In this document: one piece after another, positions 25,666 through 33,235 of the stretch | How positions within the stretch are numbered: the stretch's first letter is position 1 | Layout of the letters: each line of letters starts with the position of its first letter | From: Collinsella sp. | GTDB taxonomy: Bacteria > Actinomycetota > Coriobacteriia > Coriobacteriales > Coriobacteriaceae | DNA: 52,151 nt | NCBI GenBank assembly: GCA_018376905.1 | Contig: JAHAAK010000014.1 | Span: forward strand, 1-52,151 | Reading direction: 5' to 3' | Notes under the pieces: generated by a model | What the model saw: only the letters and a program-made list of their open reading frames with translations | Told to the model about the DNA's origin: nothing | The model's database searches: none | Made by a program: the position numbers and the translations under genes

Positions 25666-25702
25666 AACCTGCCAAAATAAACCTGTCCCTTTTTGGCAGG
25701 TT
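25666..25702 (-). terminator. Hairpin between the ATPase and helicase genes, possible attenuator
   Basis: AACCTGCCAAAA (25666-25677) and TTTTGGCAGGTT (25691-25702) are perfect 12-bp arms around a 13-nt loop. On the minus strand a short TTTTATC follows, so it may be a weak terminator that lowers helicase expression. The stem overlaps the ATPase stop codon. Confidence 0.55.
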
Positions 25703-27005
25703 AGATGGTGAATTCGGCGAAGTTACGGTCGCCGCCTGCGGTGCCGGTGTCGCCTGTTGCTGCTGCCGGCACCAGCGCGTCGCCGCCGACGCTTTGCAGC
25801 AGCTCGGCTACGTTGGCGTCGGGGTTTTGGCATAGGATGTCGAGCAGCTCGATAAAGTCGCGAATGACTTCACGCGGCGTCAGATGTGTGTCGGCTCCCA
25901 CACGACCGAACTCGATCTTGAGGAAGTCCACCAAGTCGTTCTCGGTAAGCGTGGGCGTCCAGCCAAAGTAGCCGGCGTGAATTTGCATGAGTTTTTCGAT
26001 CAGCACCAGCAGCTCCTCATAGGTGAGTGGCTGCAGGCGGATGATGGGCGCGAGCATGTCCTTAAGGTCTTCGCGCGCAAAGCGGCCCTGAGCGAGTCGG
26101 CTGCGCAGGGCCTCGTAGGAGAACACGCCGCGGCGGCGGTCTTCGATGGAGGTCGGCGTGCCGCCCATGATCATGCCCAGGTACTGCGCCTTGCCCTGAA
26201 GTGTGTCGTTGTACATGGTCAGGATTTTCTCGTAGTTGTACTGGCGCGTGATGGCGTTGGGAATCTTATACAGATTCACGAGCTCGTCGATGAGCACCAG
26301 CATGCCCTTGTAGCCGCTGCAAACCAAAAAACGCGCGATGAGTTTGACGTAGTCGTACCAGTCGTCATCGCTGATGATGGTTGAGGAGCCCAGCTCGGCG
26401 CGCGCCTCGCTCTTGGTGCGGTATTCGCCGCGGATCCATTTGGTCACGCGGCTCATGGCCTCTTCGTCGCCCTCGGATACGGCCGTGCGATAGCGGCGAA
26501 GCATGCGGGTGAAGTCGAAGCCGTGGACCATCTCCTCGAGCGGGGCCAGTTGGGCATTGACGACCGACTCGTCGACGTCGGCACACGAGGCGACCCAACG
26601 ATCCAGGATAAGGTTGAGCGCACCGCCCTCGGGGCGCGTTTTAGTCGATATATTGCGGATGAGCTCGCGGTAGGTGGCAAGGCCCTGTCCCTGACCGCCC
26701 TGCAGGCGGCGCTCGGGCGACAGGTCGGCATCAGCGACGACGAATCCCTCGCCCATGGCGTGCGTGCGGATGGTCTGGAGCAAAAAGCTTTTGCCGGCGC
26801 CGTAACGACCGACCAGAAAGCGGAAGCTCGCGCCACCGTCGGCGATGAGACTCAGATCGGTGAGCAGGGCGCGGATCTCGACCTCGCGCCCTACGGTGAT
26901 GTAAGGAAGGCCGATGCGCGGGACCACGCCGCCCTTGAGCGAGTTGAGAATGACGGCAGCGACGCGCTTGGGCACGCGAGGTGCTGCGGATGCGGTATCA
27001 CTCAT
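25701..27005 (-). CDS. BrxD-like ATP-binding protein (BREX-type P-loop ATPase)
   Basis: The 434-residue ATPase has Walker A GRYGAGKS (66-73) after an Arg-rich start, and a Walker B-like GMLVLIDELVNLY near residue 240. The lid and C-terminal regions fit the BrxD/DUF2791 group. In BREX systems BrxD partners with the helicase BrxHI. Here its ATG overlaps the end of the TerB-domain gene by 8 nt, so the two are coupled; the helicase follows after 116 bp. The tail (Ala/Gly/Thr, about 410-425) looks disordered. Confidence 0.88.
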   Translation of the reverse strand: MSDTASAAPRVPKRVAAVILNSLKGGVVPRIGLPYITVGREVEIRALLTDLSLIADGGASFRFLVGRYGAGKSFLLQTIRTHAMGEGFVVADADLSPERRLQGGQGQGLATYRELIRNISTKTRPEGGALNLILDRWVASCADVDESVVNAQLAPLEEMVHGFDFTRMLRRYRTAVSEGDEEAMSRVTKWIRGEYRTKSEARAELGSSTIISDDDWYDYVKLIARFLVCSGYKGMLVLIDELVNLYKIPNAITRQYNYEKILTMYNDTLQGKAQYLGMIMGGTPTSIEDRRRGVFSYEALRSRLAQGRFAREDLKDMLAPIIRLQPLTYEELLVLIEKLMQIHAGYFGWTPTLTENDLVDFLKIEFGRVGADTHLTPREVIRDFIELLDILCQNPDANVAELLQSVGGDALVPAAATGDTGTAGGDRNFAEFTI

Positions 27006-28758
27006 GGTCTAGGTATCCTCTCACGTCTGCTTCGTAGTCCTCGATAATCTGCGGCCCTGCCGCGCTAAATTCAATTACGGTGTCGCCTACCAGGTCAAAG
27101 AGCGCCTCGTTGATGGTATCGACGAGCATGTCCTCGCTCTGCTTCGATTGCACTACCGCCGATTCCGCCTGTACTGCGTTGTGCTCGAGCAGCGCGCGGA
27201 GATAGGCGTCTGCGGCGGGCGCGAGCTCGTTCGTGGCGTCAGCGGGCGCAGCAGCTGCGAACGCGGGCGTCGGCGCGAGAAGCGGTGCCACGACACCAAA
27301 CTGTTCGGTGGATATGGTCGGCTCGTCGGACTCGTCCTGCCCTGCAGCCGCCGCGACCGCCTCGACCGTCGCGTCGGCTACGGGCTCGGCTTCCGGTTGC
27401 CCTGAGTCCGCTGCCTCGGCTTCTGCGGACGCGCCGTCCTCGCGTTCCTCGTCGATCAAAAGCGCTTCGCGCGTTTGTGCGGCAGCGCTCCGAATGTGCC
27501 CCAGCTGGCTCAAATCGATATCGATCTTGACGGGCTGGTGTGCGGCGTCCCACGAAAGCCATGCCACAATCTCGTCATCGATAATCTTGGCCAGATATTT
27601 GGGGACCTTTTCTTCCTTCAGGGGATGGGCAGGGTCCAGGGCCAGGCGCAGGCGTTGGTCGCAGGCGCGCATCATCTCGCCAAGTTTGCTGCTCTTTTGT
27701 CTGCTGCCGTGAATCCGCATGCATTCCCAAAAACCGTTTTGGCAACGGTAGATATGGATGGGGTCCAGACGGTATTCGCAGTCCTCGTGGCGCTCGGGCG
27801 CAAAGAATACGGCCGAGGCAAACATGGTGTAGGGCATTGCCGTCTCCTCCCCAAATAAACTCGCCACGATGTCGGTCTTTCGGTGCGTGTCATAGTAGCG
27901 CGCCATACGGACATACACGGCGCACGCCACGTGGCGCAGATCGCGGTGGTGGCTGCGGTCGAGCCGCGAGTTACTTAGGTTGTACGTGGAGAGGGCGTTG
28001 ATGGCGGCCATGAGCCGCTCCTCGCGCGCCTCGTCAGGCGGAAGGGGGAGCGTGGGCTCTGAGGTTTTGCGACGCTTAGCGGTTTGACCGGACGGCGCCT
28101 GCGCGGGCGCAAGGTCTCGAGCCGCGCGTCGCAGCTCGATAAGGGCGTTATCGAACATGACGGTTTTAGAGTCGCGAAGCAACCTAGGGTCGAGCCCGTG
28201 GAATACGGCGTAATCCTGCAGCCATACGCGTGCGAACCGGTCGATGCCGGGCTCAAAGGCGCGATAGGCACCCCAAAACGCCTTGATCTTGTCAAAGCCA
28301 TCGAGCGGATCATCGACGCCAATGCCGCAGATCAGCTCATAGAGATATAAGAAGGCAAAGGATGTAGACGTTTCCTCGATATTGCCGCGGCGCACCTGGG
28401 CGCGCCAGGTAAAGTAGCCGCGCAGTTGTCGATCGCTCATGGCGTTGTAGGTGGGAAAGTACGACTTGAAGGTGCCGTTGTAGGGGCAATCGTCCTCGAA
28501 GTTGGCCATCAGCAGGCCCTGGCGGTAAAAAAGCTCCGCCTCTGAAAGCCAACGCCCCGCACCGCCCTTGGGGTCGTCTTGCCAGCGCGATATCTCGCGC
28601 ATCTTGCGGTACTGGTCGGGGAGGAAGTTCTGCATCTGACGGCCGGTCTTGAGAATCGGCTCGTCAGCATAGATTTTGTTTGAGAAGCGGGCGGACTGAT
28701 GGGTCCGGGCCTCGGCCATAATGCGCTCAATGAGCATCTTGACGTCCTGGTCGGCCAC
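26998..28758 (-). CDS. TerB-N/TerB-C domain protein
   Basis: The 586-residue protein shows TerB-N features in its first 200 residues (FPTYNAMSDRQLRGYFTW, then SFAFLYLYELICGIG). A middle region has HRDLRHVACAVYVRMARYY, and an acidic Ala-rich linker (about 430-520) leads to a TerB-C-like end. Comparative genomics has tied TerB-N/C proteins to DNA-processing contexts, distinct from classical tellurite resistance. The start is GTG 28758 with GGAGAGGAGAGG upstream. It leads the three-gene operon and probably acts as its sensor or scaffold; that role is inferred. Confidence 0.85.
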   Translation of the reverse strand: MADQDVKMLIERIMAEARTHQSARFSNKIYADEPILKTGRQMQNFLPDQYRKMREISRWQDDPKGGAGRWLSEAELFYRQGLLMANFEDDCPYNGTFKSYFPTYNAMSDRQLRGYFTWRAQVRRGNIEETSTSFAFLYLYELICGIGVDDPLDGFDKIKAFWGAYRAFEPGIDRFARVWLQDYAVFHGLDPRLLRDSKTVMFDNALIELRRAARDLAPAQAPSGQTAKRRKTSEPTLPLPPDEAREERLMAAINALSTYNLSNSRLDRSHHRDLRHVACAVYVRMARYYDTHRKTDIVASLFGEETAMPYTMFASAVFFAPERHEDCEYRLDPIHIYRCQNGFWECMRIHGSRQKSSKLGEMMRACDQRLRLALDPAHPLKEEKVPKYLAKIIDDEIVAWLSWDAAHQPVKIDIDLSQLGHIRSAAAQTREALLIDEEREDGASAEAEAADSGQPEAEPVADATVEAVAAAAGQDESDEPTISTEQFGVVAPLLAPTPAFAAAAPADATNELAPAADAYLRALLEHNAVQAESAVVQSKQSEDMLVDTINEALFDLVGDTVIEFSAAGPQIIEDYEADVRGYLDHE

Positions 28759-28796
28759 CGCCCTCTCCTCTCCCTATACGGTGTCGGTGACCTCAT

Positions 28797-28802
28797 ATCA
28801 TA
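28797..28802 (-). promoter_or_regulatory. -10 element of the TerB-BrxD-helicase operon
   Basis: TATGAT on the minus strand lies 38 bp upstream of the GTG start. The -35 region is poor (TCGAAC at about 17 bp), so an activator may be needed. No terminator lies between it and the start. Confidence 0.4.
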
Positions 28803-28847
28803 GCACAGCATCAAACAGATGTTCGAGATACCGCTATGTAGATAGAC

Positions 28848-29564
28848 TTAGAACAGAAGGGCGTAGATGACGGCTATGACGACGGAGGGGAGCATGTTGG
28901 CCGTGCGGAAGGTCTGAGGACGGATGAGGTTGACGCCGACGCAGAAGATGAGCATGGAGCCCACGAGCGAAAGACTGTCGAGTGCCGCGGCGGTCATGAT
29001 GGGGGAGAGTGCGCCGGCAAACAGCGTGATCGTCCCCTGGAACACGGCGACGGGCAGGGCCGAGAAGATGCAGCCGCGGCCGAGCGAGGCCGTCATGGTG
29101 CAGACGATGATGCAGTCCAGTGCGCCCTTCAGGGCGAGCGTGGACCAGTCACCGAGCAGGCCGTCCTGAATCGATCCCACGATGGCCATGGCACCGATGC
29201 ACACGGTGAGCGATGCCGAGACAAAGGCGTTGGTGAACTCGTTGTCTCCCTCGCTTCCGGTTTTGCGCTTGAGCCATTCGCCGAGGTTTTCGATGGCAGC
29301 TTCCAGGTTGATGGCTTCGCCGATGAGCGATCCGAGGGCAAACGAGACGATCAGCATAGTGGTACCGGTGGTCGACAGGGCGCCGCCGTCGATAACGAGC
29401 ATCTTTTGCATGGTGCCGCCCAAGCCGATAAACAGGACGCACAGCCCCGATGCTTTCATGAGCGTGTCTTGGATGCGCGGTGTAATGAAGCGGCCGCCCG
29501 CTAATCCCAAAAGACCGCCCGCAACTAAAAGCACAACGTTGATGATTGTTCCCAAGCCCGGCAT
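28848..29564 (-). CDS. DUF554 family membrane protein
   Basis: The 238-residue protein has about seven hydrophobic segments and the family's start MPGLGTIINVV and GLGGTMQKML. DUF554 (YdfK/YqgA-like) proteins are inner membrane proteins of unknown transport function. ATG 29564 follows CAGGAGGG at 5 nt. It is a single gene with no clear link to neighbours. Confidence 0.88.
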   Translation of the reverse strand: MPGLGTIINVVLLVAGGLLGLAGGRFITPRIQDTLMKASGLCVLFIGLGGTMQKMLVIDGGALSTTGTTMLIVSFALGSLIGEAINLEAAIENLGEWLKRKTGSEGDNEFTNAFVSASLTVCIGAMAIVGSIQDGLLGDWSTLALKGALDCIIVCTMTASLGRGCIFSALPVAVFQGTITLFAGALSPIMTAAALDSLSLVGSMLIFCVGVNLIRPQTFRTANMLPSVVIAVIYALLF

Positions 29565-29682
29565 GAGCCCTCCTGTATTGATGCCAACGTGGCAATCGTA
29601 GCAGAACGAAATGCGAGGCACATCGCGACTCATCTAATACGTTATATAAGTGGTGTTAGGAATGATGCGCAGCATTTAAGCC

Positions 29683-31113
29683 TCAGGTGGTTGTCGGGAC
29701 ATAGGGATAGTATTCAAAGCGCAGTGTCATAAGCCGCTGCGGGAATTCAATAGCCGCGGCGATGATATTGGCATCGCGGGCACGATCAAACCCTTCGAGT
29801 TCGATCTGATACGAGACGTCTTGCATAATGTCCAGACGCCGCCAGGCTAGGAGTGTGTCGCCATCGAATTCCAAGGTCTTGCCTCCATCTGGAGCAACGG
29901 CGTATAGACGCAGCTTGGCGGTGGTTGCAGGGTCGACAACCGTGACCTTTTTAATTTCGTTTCGAGTATTCTTGGCGCCCAACAAGGTGAGCAGTGTTGG
30001 GGCCACGACCTCGCCCGATGGCAAAAAGACGACTTCGATGGATTCGGGAAATGCGATGATGGCCGACTTGCGGACGGGTTGATTGGCGGCGGCAACTTCG
30101 ATGTTCGCAGCGTCGATGACCTCTGTGTGGTCGAGCGCGGCAAGCACGCAGCAGTTACCTTCATCGATCTCTTGAGGATCAGCAAGCCCCAGACTGTCCG
30201 CGAGTTCGGAATCGTTTGGATCGGTAGCGGGTTCATTCGGTGCTTCGAGAGAAGCTGGGACGCTGTTTGTCGGCGACGGCGTGTCGCCCGCACCTGCTTC
30301 TTTGTCCGCGCTCTCTTCTTGTATGGTTGCGTTGATGGGTTCGTCGTTTGGGGGGAGCGTCTTGGCGTCAAACGCGGAGGGGAGAATTCCGATAGCTCCG
30401 GATCCGTTCCACTCCATTTCGAGAAGCGCCGGGTCGGCAAGAATGCGTTGCCTGCTTTGCGCGTGGGAATCGATTTCAAAAGGACCTGCCTCTATCCCTC
30501 GTGTAAGGCTGAGTGATCCGGCTGGCTTCTCGAAATGAGCGTCTGTGTCTTTGGTACTGACGGCGTAGAACAGCAGGGACGCTTCTCCCGCCGCGATGGC
30601 ATCGGTGCCGGCTTTGGTCAGCCGCAATGATGCCGTGAATGAGAGGGTGGGCTGCGCATCGTCTGCATTCGCGGCGGCGCAGCCCAGACATATACCGCCT
30701 CCTTTCTCAAAAAACGTACCGTCGAAGGCGACCTTCGCTCCGTTCGCCGAGTCATCGACCGAAGCGATGTCGATGCGCAGCTCTAAATTGCATGGATCGC
30801 CATCTGCATCGAGCACAGCCGAGCGCCACGTGCAGACGGCGCACCCCGCCCGGGAGCCGTTTGCCTTGTTCGAACGATCGATATCCACGACTATCGAGCC
30901 GTCCGTATTACGACGAAGACATCCCGAGGTCGAGATTGCGGCCTGTGCGATCGAAAAACGCTTGCACGCAATGGCGCTCGACGGATTTGGTGCGGAGCTT
31001 AGGGCCGCTGGTAAGGAGTCTGCCATGACAGGAGTCGCCCAAGCGGCGACAGGCGTTCCGGTTGCGAGCGCGCCGCAGAGTGCGACGACGGGCAAAAGGT
31101 TCTTCGATGCCAT
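29683..31113 (-). CDS. Secreted Cys-containing protein, unknown
   Basis: The 476-residue protein has a signal peptide (cut probably after AWA, residue 26) and no membrane anchor at the C-terminus. It has several Cys pairs (CAVC, CLGC, NCC), an acidic Pro/Ser/Asn-rich linker (about 265-315) and a beta-rich end. I do not recognise a family. AAGGAG precedes the ATG. It is the last gene of the envelope operon, 18 nt after the LAXTG protein, so the two are probably made together. Confidence 0.75.
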   Translation of the reverse strand: MASKNLLPVVALCGALATGTPVAAWATPVMADSLPAALSSAPNPSSAIACKRFSIAQAAISTSGCLRRNTDGSIVVDIDRSNKANGSRAGCAVCTWRSAVLDADGDPCNLELRIDIASVDDSANGAKVAFDGTFFEKGGGICLGCAAANADDAQPTLSFTASLRLTKAGTDAIAAGEASLLFYAVSTKDTDAHFEKPAGSLSLTRGIEAGPFEIDSHAQSRQRILADPALLEMEWNGSGAIGILPSAFDAKTLPPNDEPINATIQEESADKEAGAGDTPSPTNSVPASLEAPNEPATDPNDSELADSLGLADPQEIDEGNCCVLAALDHTEVIDAANIEVAAANQPVRKSAIIAFPESIEVVFLPSGEVVAPTLLTLLGAKNTRNEIKKVTVVDPATTAKLRLYAVAPDGGKTLEFDGDTLLAWRRLDIMQDVSYQIELEGFDRARDANIIAAAIEFPQRLMTLRFEYYPYVPTTT

Positions 31114-31131
31114 AGGGTCTCCTTAGCTAAT

Positions 31132-31413
31132 TTAGTGCGGCCTGTCCGTGTTTTGTTTCTGGCTGCGTTTGATGTGCAGACCGAGGCCGGCGGTCCCCGC
31201 GCCTGCTGCTGTGGCGCCTGCTGCCAAGAGCCATCGTCTGTCGCCTGTCTGCGCCAACGGTTCCTCGCGGTCGCCGCGGTCGAGCTCCGAGAGGTCGACC
31301 GTCACTTGCGTGGCGGCCTGCGCCTGTTCTTGCTGGGCAAAGGCCATGGCTGGCCCAAACGCTAGGATGCTGACGGCGGCGGCCAGGGCGACGGCCTTAT
31401 GCCGTGTGCGCAC
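31132..31413 (-). CDS. Small surface protein with LAXTG sortase motif
   Basis: The 93-residue protein has a signal peptide (RTRHK start, hydrophobic core, AFA cut site near residue 26), a short exposed part of about 25 residues, LAQTG (53-57), a hydrophobic stretch and the basic end IKRSQKQ. LAXTG is typical of class E sortases of actinobacteria. GTG 31413 gives the best signal peptide; a TTG at 31443 is possible. It overlaps the end of the upstream gene. The exposed part is so short that it may be a pilus-base or anchor subunit. Confidence 0.7.
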   Translation of the reverse strand: MRTRHKAVALAAAVSILAFGPAMAFAQQEQAQAATQVTVDLSELDRGDREEPLAQTGDRRWLLAAGATAAGAGTAGLGLHIKRSQKQNTDRPH

Positions 31414-31996
31414 CGGGCTCGACCGTCCAGGTGATCGTTGCAACCTGATCGCCTTCGCCGGTTACGCGGAAGATGTCGCGCGTGACGCGGGCGACGTTTC
31501 CGCTTGTCTTGAGCTTAATTTTGTCCGTGCCACCGGCAATGCCCTGGTAGCCCATGTCGAAGGCTGCATTCTTGGAAAGATCGAGGCCCGTTCCCTGCAT
31601 TGCGGCGCTGGCGTTCTGGAGCGCGCCGTCGGGGCCGACCTTAAAGTCGATGGAGTTCTGCGCGGTTCCGGCCTTGGCGTCGGCGGCAATGGTCCAGGTG
31701 TTCATGGCGTCGATCTTCATGTTGGTGACATGGATGCCGTAGGCCGAATGATTGTCGATGGTGGTCGCGTCTTCTGAGGGGCCCTGAAGCGTGCCGTCGG
31801 CCTTGGCGACGAAGGGAATAACCGTCGGAACTTTGAACTCAACGTTGTCGATCTCGGTCCTGACCATTACCTTCGTGGTTCCAACGCGCCCGGCTGCCAT
31901 AGCTGGCGTCGGGGCGGCGCCCATTGCGAGCGCGAGCGCGAGCCCTGCGCCCACGGCGAGCGCTCTGGCTCCGTTCATGTTCCTGGTGATGTCCAT
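31397..31996 (-). CDS. Secreted beta-rich surface protein, unknown
   Basis: The 199-residue protein has a signal peptide (to about Ala35) and a beta-rich body with VEFKVPTVIPFVAKADG and YGIHVTNMKI. This pattern is seen in secreted WxL-like or fibre-like proteins of Gram-positives. No anchor motif is present, so it may be held by the LAXTG protein encoded next. AAAGGA precedes the ATG. Its role is inferred from position only. Confidence 0.75.
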   Translation of the reverse strand: MDITRNMNGARALAVGAGLALALAMGAAPTPAMAAGRVGTTKVMVRTEIDNVEFKVPTVIPFVAKADGTLQGPSEDATTIDNHSAYGIHVTNMKIDAMNTWTIAADAKAGTAQNSIDFKVGPDGALQNASAAMQGTGLDLSKNAAFDMGYQGIAGGTDKIKLKTSGNVARVTRDIFRVTGEGDQVATITWTVEPGAHTA

Positions 31997-32086
31997 GGTC
32001 GTTCCTTTCTATTCGCCGCGGGCCGTCCCCGCGATGATTGGACGAATGCTGGTGAATTGCGTGCGGTGCCGCGTCGGCCGAAAAAG

Positions 32087-32596
32087 CTAGTTCTCGGCTT
32101 GCTCAACCCGTACCCTGACACGTGTCGGATTGCCGTGGCTGTCGAGGGTCTTGGCATCGAGTGCCTGGATTTCGATGTATGCCTCGCCTTCTTTGATGTC
32201 GCCGGCGGGGCACGTCTCGATTGTCTTGCCGGTCTCGACCACACCGGATTCGTACATGGTCTCGTCGTTTTGGATGACGCGGAATCGCTGGGGAAATTTA
32301 TTGTCTTGGACGTTTTGCACGTTGACGCGCAGCTTGCCGTCCTCCTGTAGCTGAGCGACCGGCGCGACCGAAATCGTCATCATGTTGTCGCGGACGATGG
32401 CATCGAGCTCATCTTGGATTTCTTGTCGCGATTTACCCTCTGCCGTCGTGACTGAGGCGCCCGCTTCGGGCACGGGCTGCGACTGCCAGGCGTATAGCCC
32501 TACGGCGATGAGGGCGCAGACGATAGCCAGACAGACAACGACGAGTTTCTTGCGACGCCCCAGTCCTGCGAGGCGGGGCGGCTTCTTCGCACTCAT
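32087..32596 (-). CDS. Membrane-anchored extracytoplasmic protein, unknown
   Basis: The 169-residue protein has a short basic cytosolic start (GRRKK), one membrane segment (about 19-38), and an exposed beta-rich domain with IQNDETMYESGVVETGKTIE. It overlaps the upstream 98-residue gene by ATGA and precedes the secreted 199-residue protein by 90 bp. It may chaperone or attach the secreted partners. No known family recognised. Confidence 0.75.
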   Translation of the reverse strand: MSAKKPPRLAGLGRRKKLVVVCLAIVCALIAVGLYAWQSQPVPEAGASVTTAEGKSRQEIQDELDAIVRDNMMTISVAPVAQLQEDGKLRVNVQNVQDNKFPQRFRVIQNDETMYESGVVETGKTIETCPAGDIKEGEAYIEIQALDAKTLDSHGNPTRVRVRVEQAEN

Positions 32597-32889
32597 GCGG
32601 CGTCCTTGGTGGTGTAGACACGTGCGAACGTGGACGGGTCCGCTCCAAAGAGCATGTGAAGCATCAGGCGGCGCGAGTAGATGAGCTCGTCAAAGTCGTG
32701 AGGGAGCTCGATGTCGTGGATACGCGCGATGTGGTGGGCGAGCGCCGAGAACGACTCGGGGTCGCAGATAACATCGGTGGTGACGTGGTAGACCGCCGTA
32801 TCGGGGAACGCCTCTTCGTCGAAAGGCAGGAGATAGGGATCGTCGTCGACCTCGATGGCGACGCCGTACTGGGGCCAGTAATATGCCAT
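32593..32889 (-). CDS. Small cytosolic protein, unknown
   Basis: The 98-residue protein starts MAYYWPQYGVAIEVDDDPY and has no signal peptide or membrane segment. It is acidic, with a His-rich middle. It is the first gene of the envelope operon and overlaps the next by 4 nt. A leader hairpin (GCCAAAAC 32911-32918 with GTTTTGGC 32927-32934) lies upstream. It could be a regulator or an unrelated co-transcribed protein. Confidence 0.65.
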   Translation of the reverse strand: MAYYWPQYGVAIEVDDDPYLLPFDEEAFPDTAVYHVTTDVICDPESFSALAHHIARIHDIELPHDFDELIYSRRLMLHMLFGADPSTFARVYTTKDAA

Positions 32890-33235
32890 GGGAACCTCCC
32901 TGCTTCTGGGGCCAAAACTTCTATCGGTTTTGGCTGTCGACGCCGACCGTATCAGCCGCTACTTGACCAATTTCTGACCAAATGCTTGACGGATTGACAT
33001 CTCCGCAGGTAAAAGGTGGAAAAAATTACTTCAACTTTTTTCGAGCGACAATCGAGCGGTCGGCGACGGCGGGGCGATATGTGTCAAAAGCATCGTCTGC
33101 CGAGGAAGCCTTGCCGTTCGCCGAATTGCACAAACGTAAAAATCGCCAATTATGGAGACGGTCTCGAACACGTCGACGAAACGATGCGGTAACATCTCCC
33201 TGCAAACACTGTAGTTAGCTAAAGGGGGAGTTCGC
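32890..33235. promoter_or_regulatory. Divergent control region of the envelope and lactate operons
   Basis: This 346-bp stretch has no gene. It holds the leader hairpin 32911-32934 and four TGAC motifs at 32964, 32975, 32987 and 32995, spaced 8-12 bp, which may be regulator sites. The area 33010-33040 is AT-rich. No promoter can be named with confidence. The Shine-Dalgarno GGGGGAG (33223-33229) belongs to the plus-strand flavoprotein gene. Confidence 0.4.

Noticed and set aside
23140..28758. Complete BREX or DISARM system
   Set aside because: Only the ATPase-helicase pair resembles BREX; no methylase, PglZ-like phosphatase, BrxC or DUF1998 gene is in the window.
26998..28758. Tellurite resistance assignment for the TerB-domain gene
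   Set aside because: No TerC, TerD or TerZ partner is present; the context is a helicase and ATPase, so the classical resistance role is not supported.
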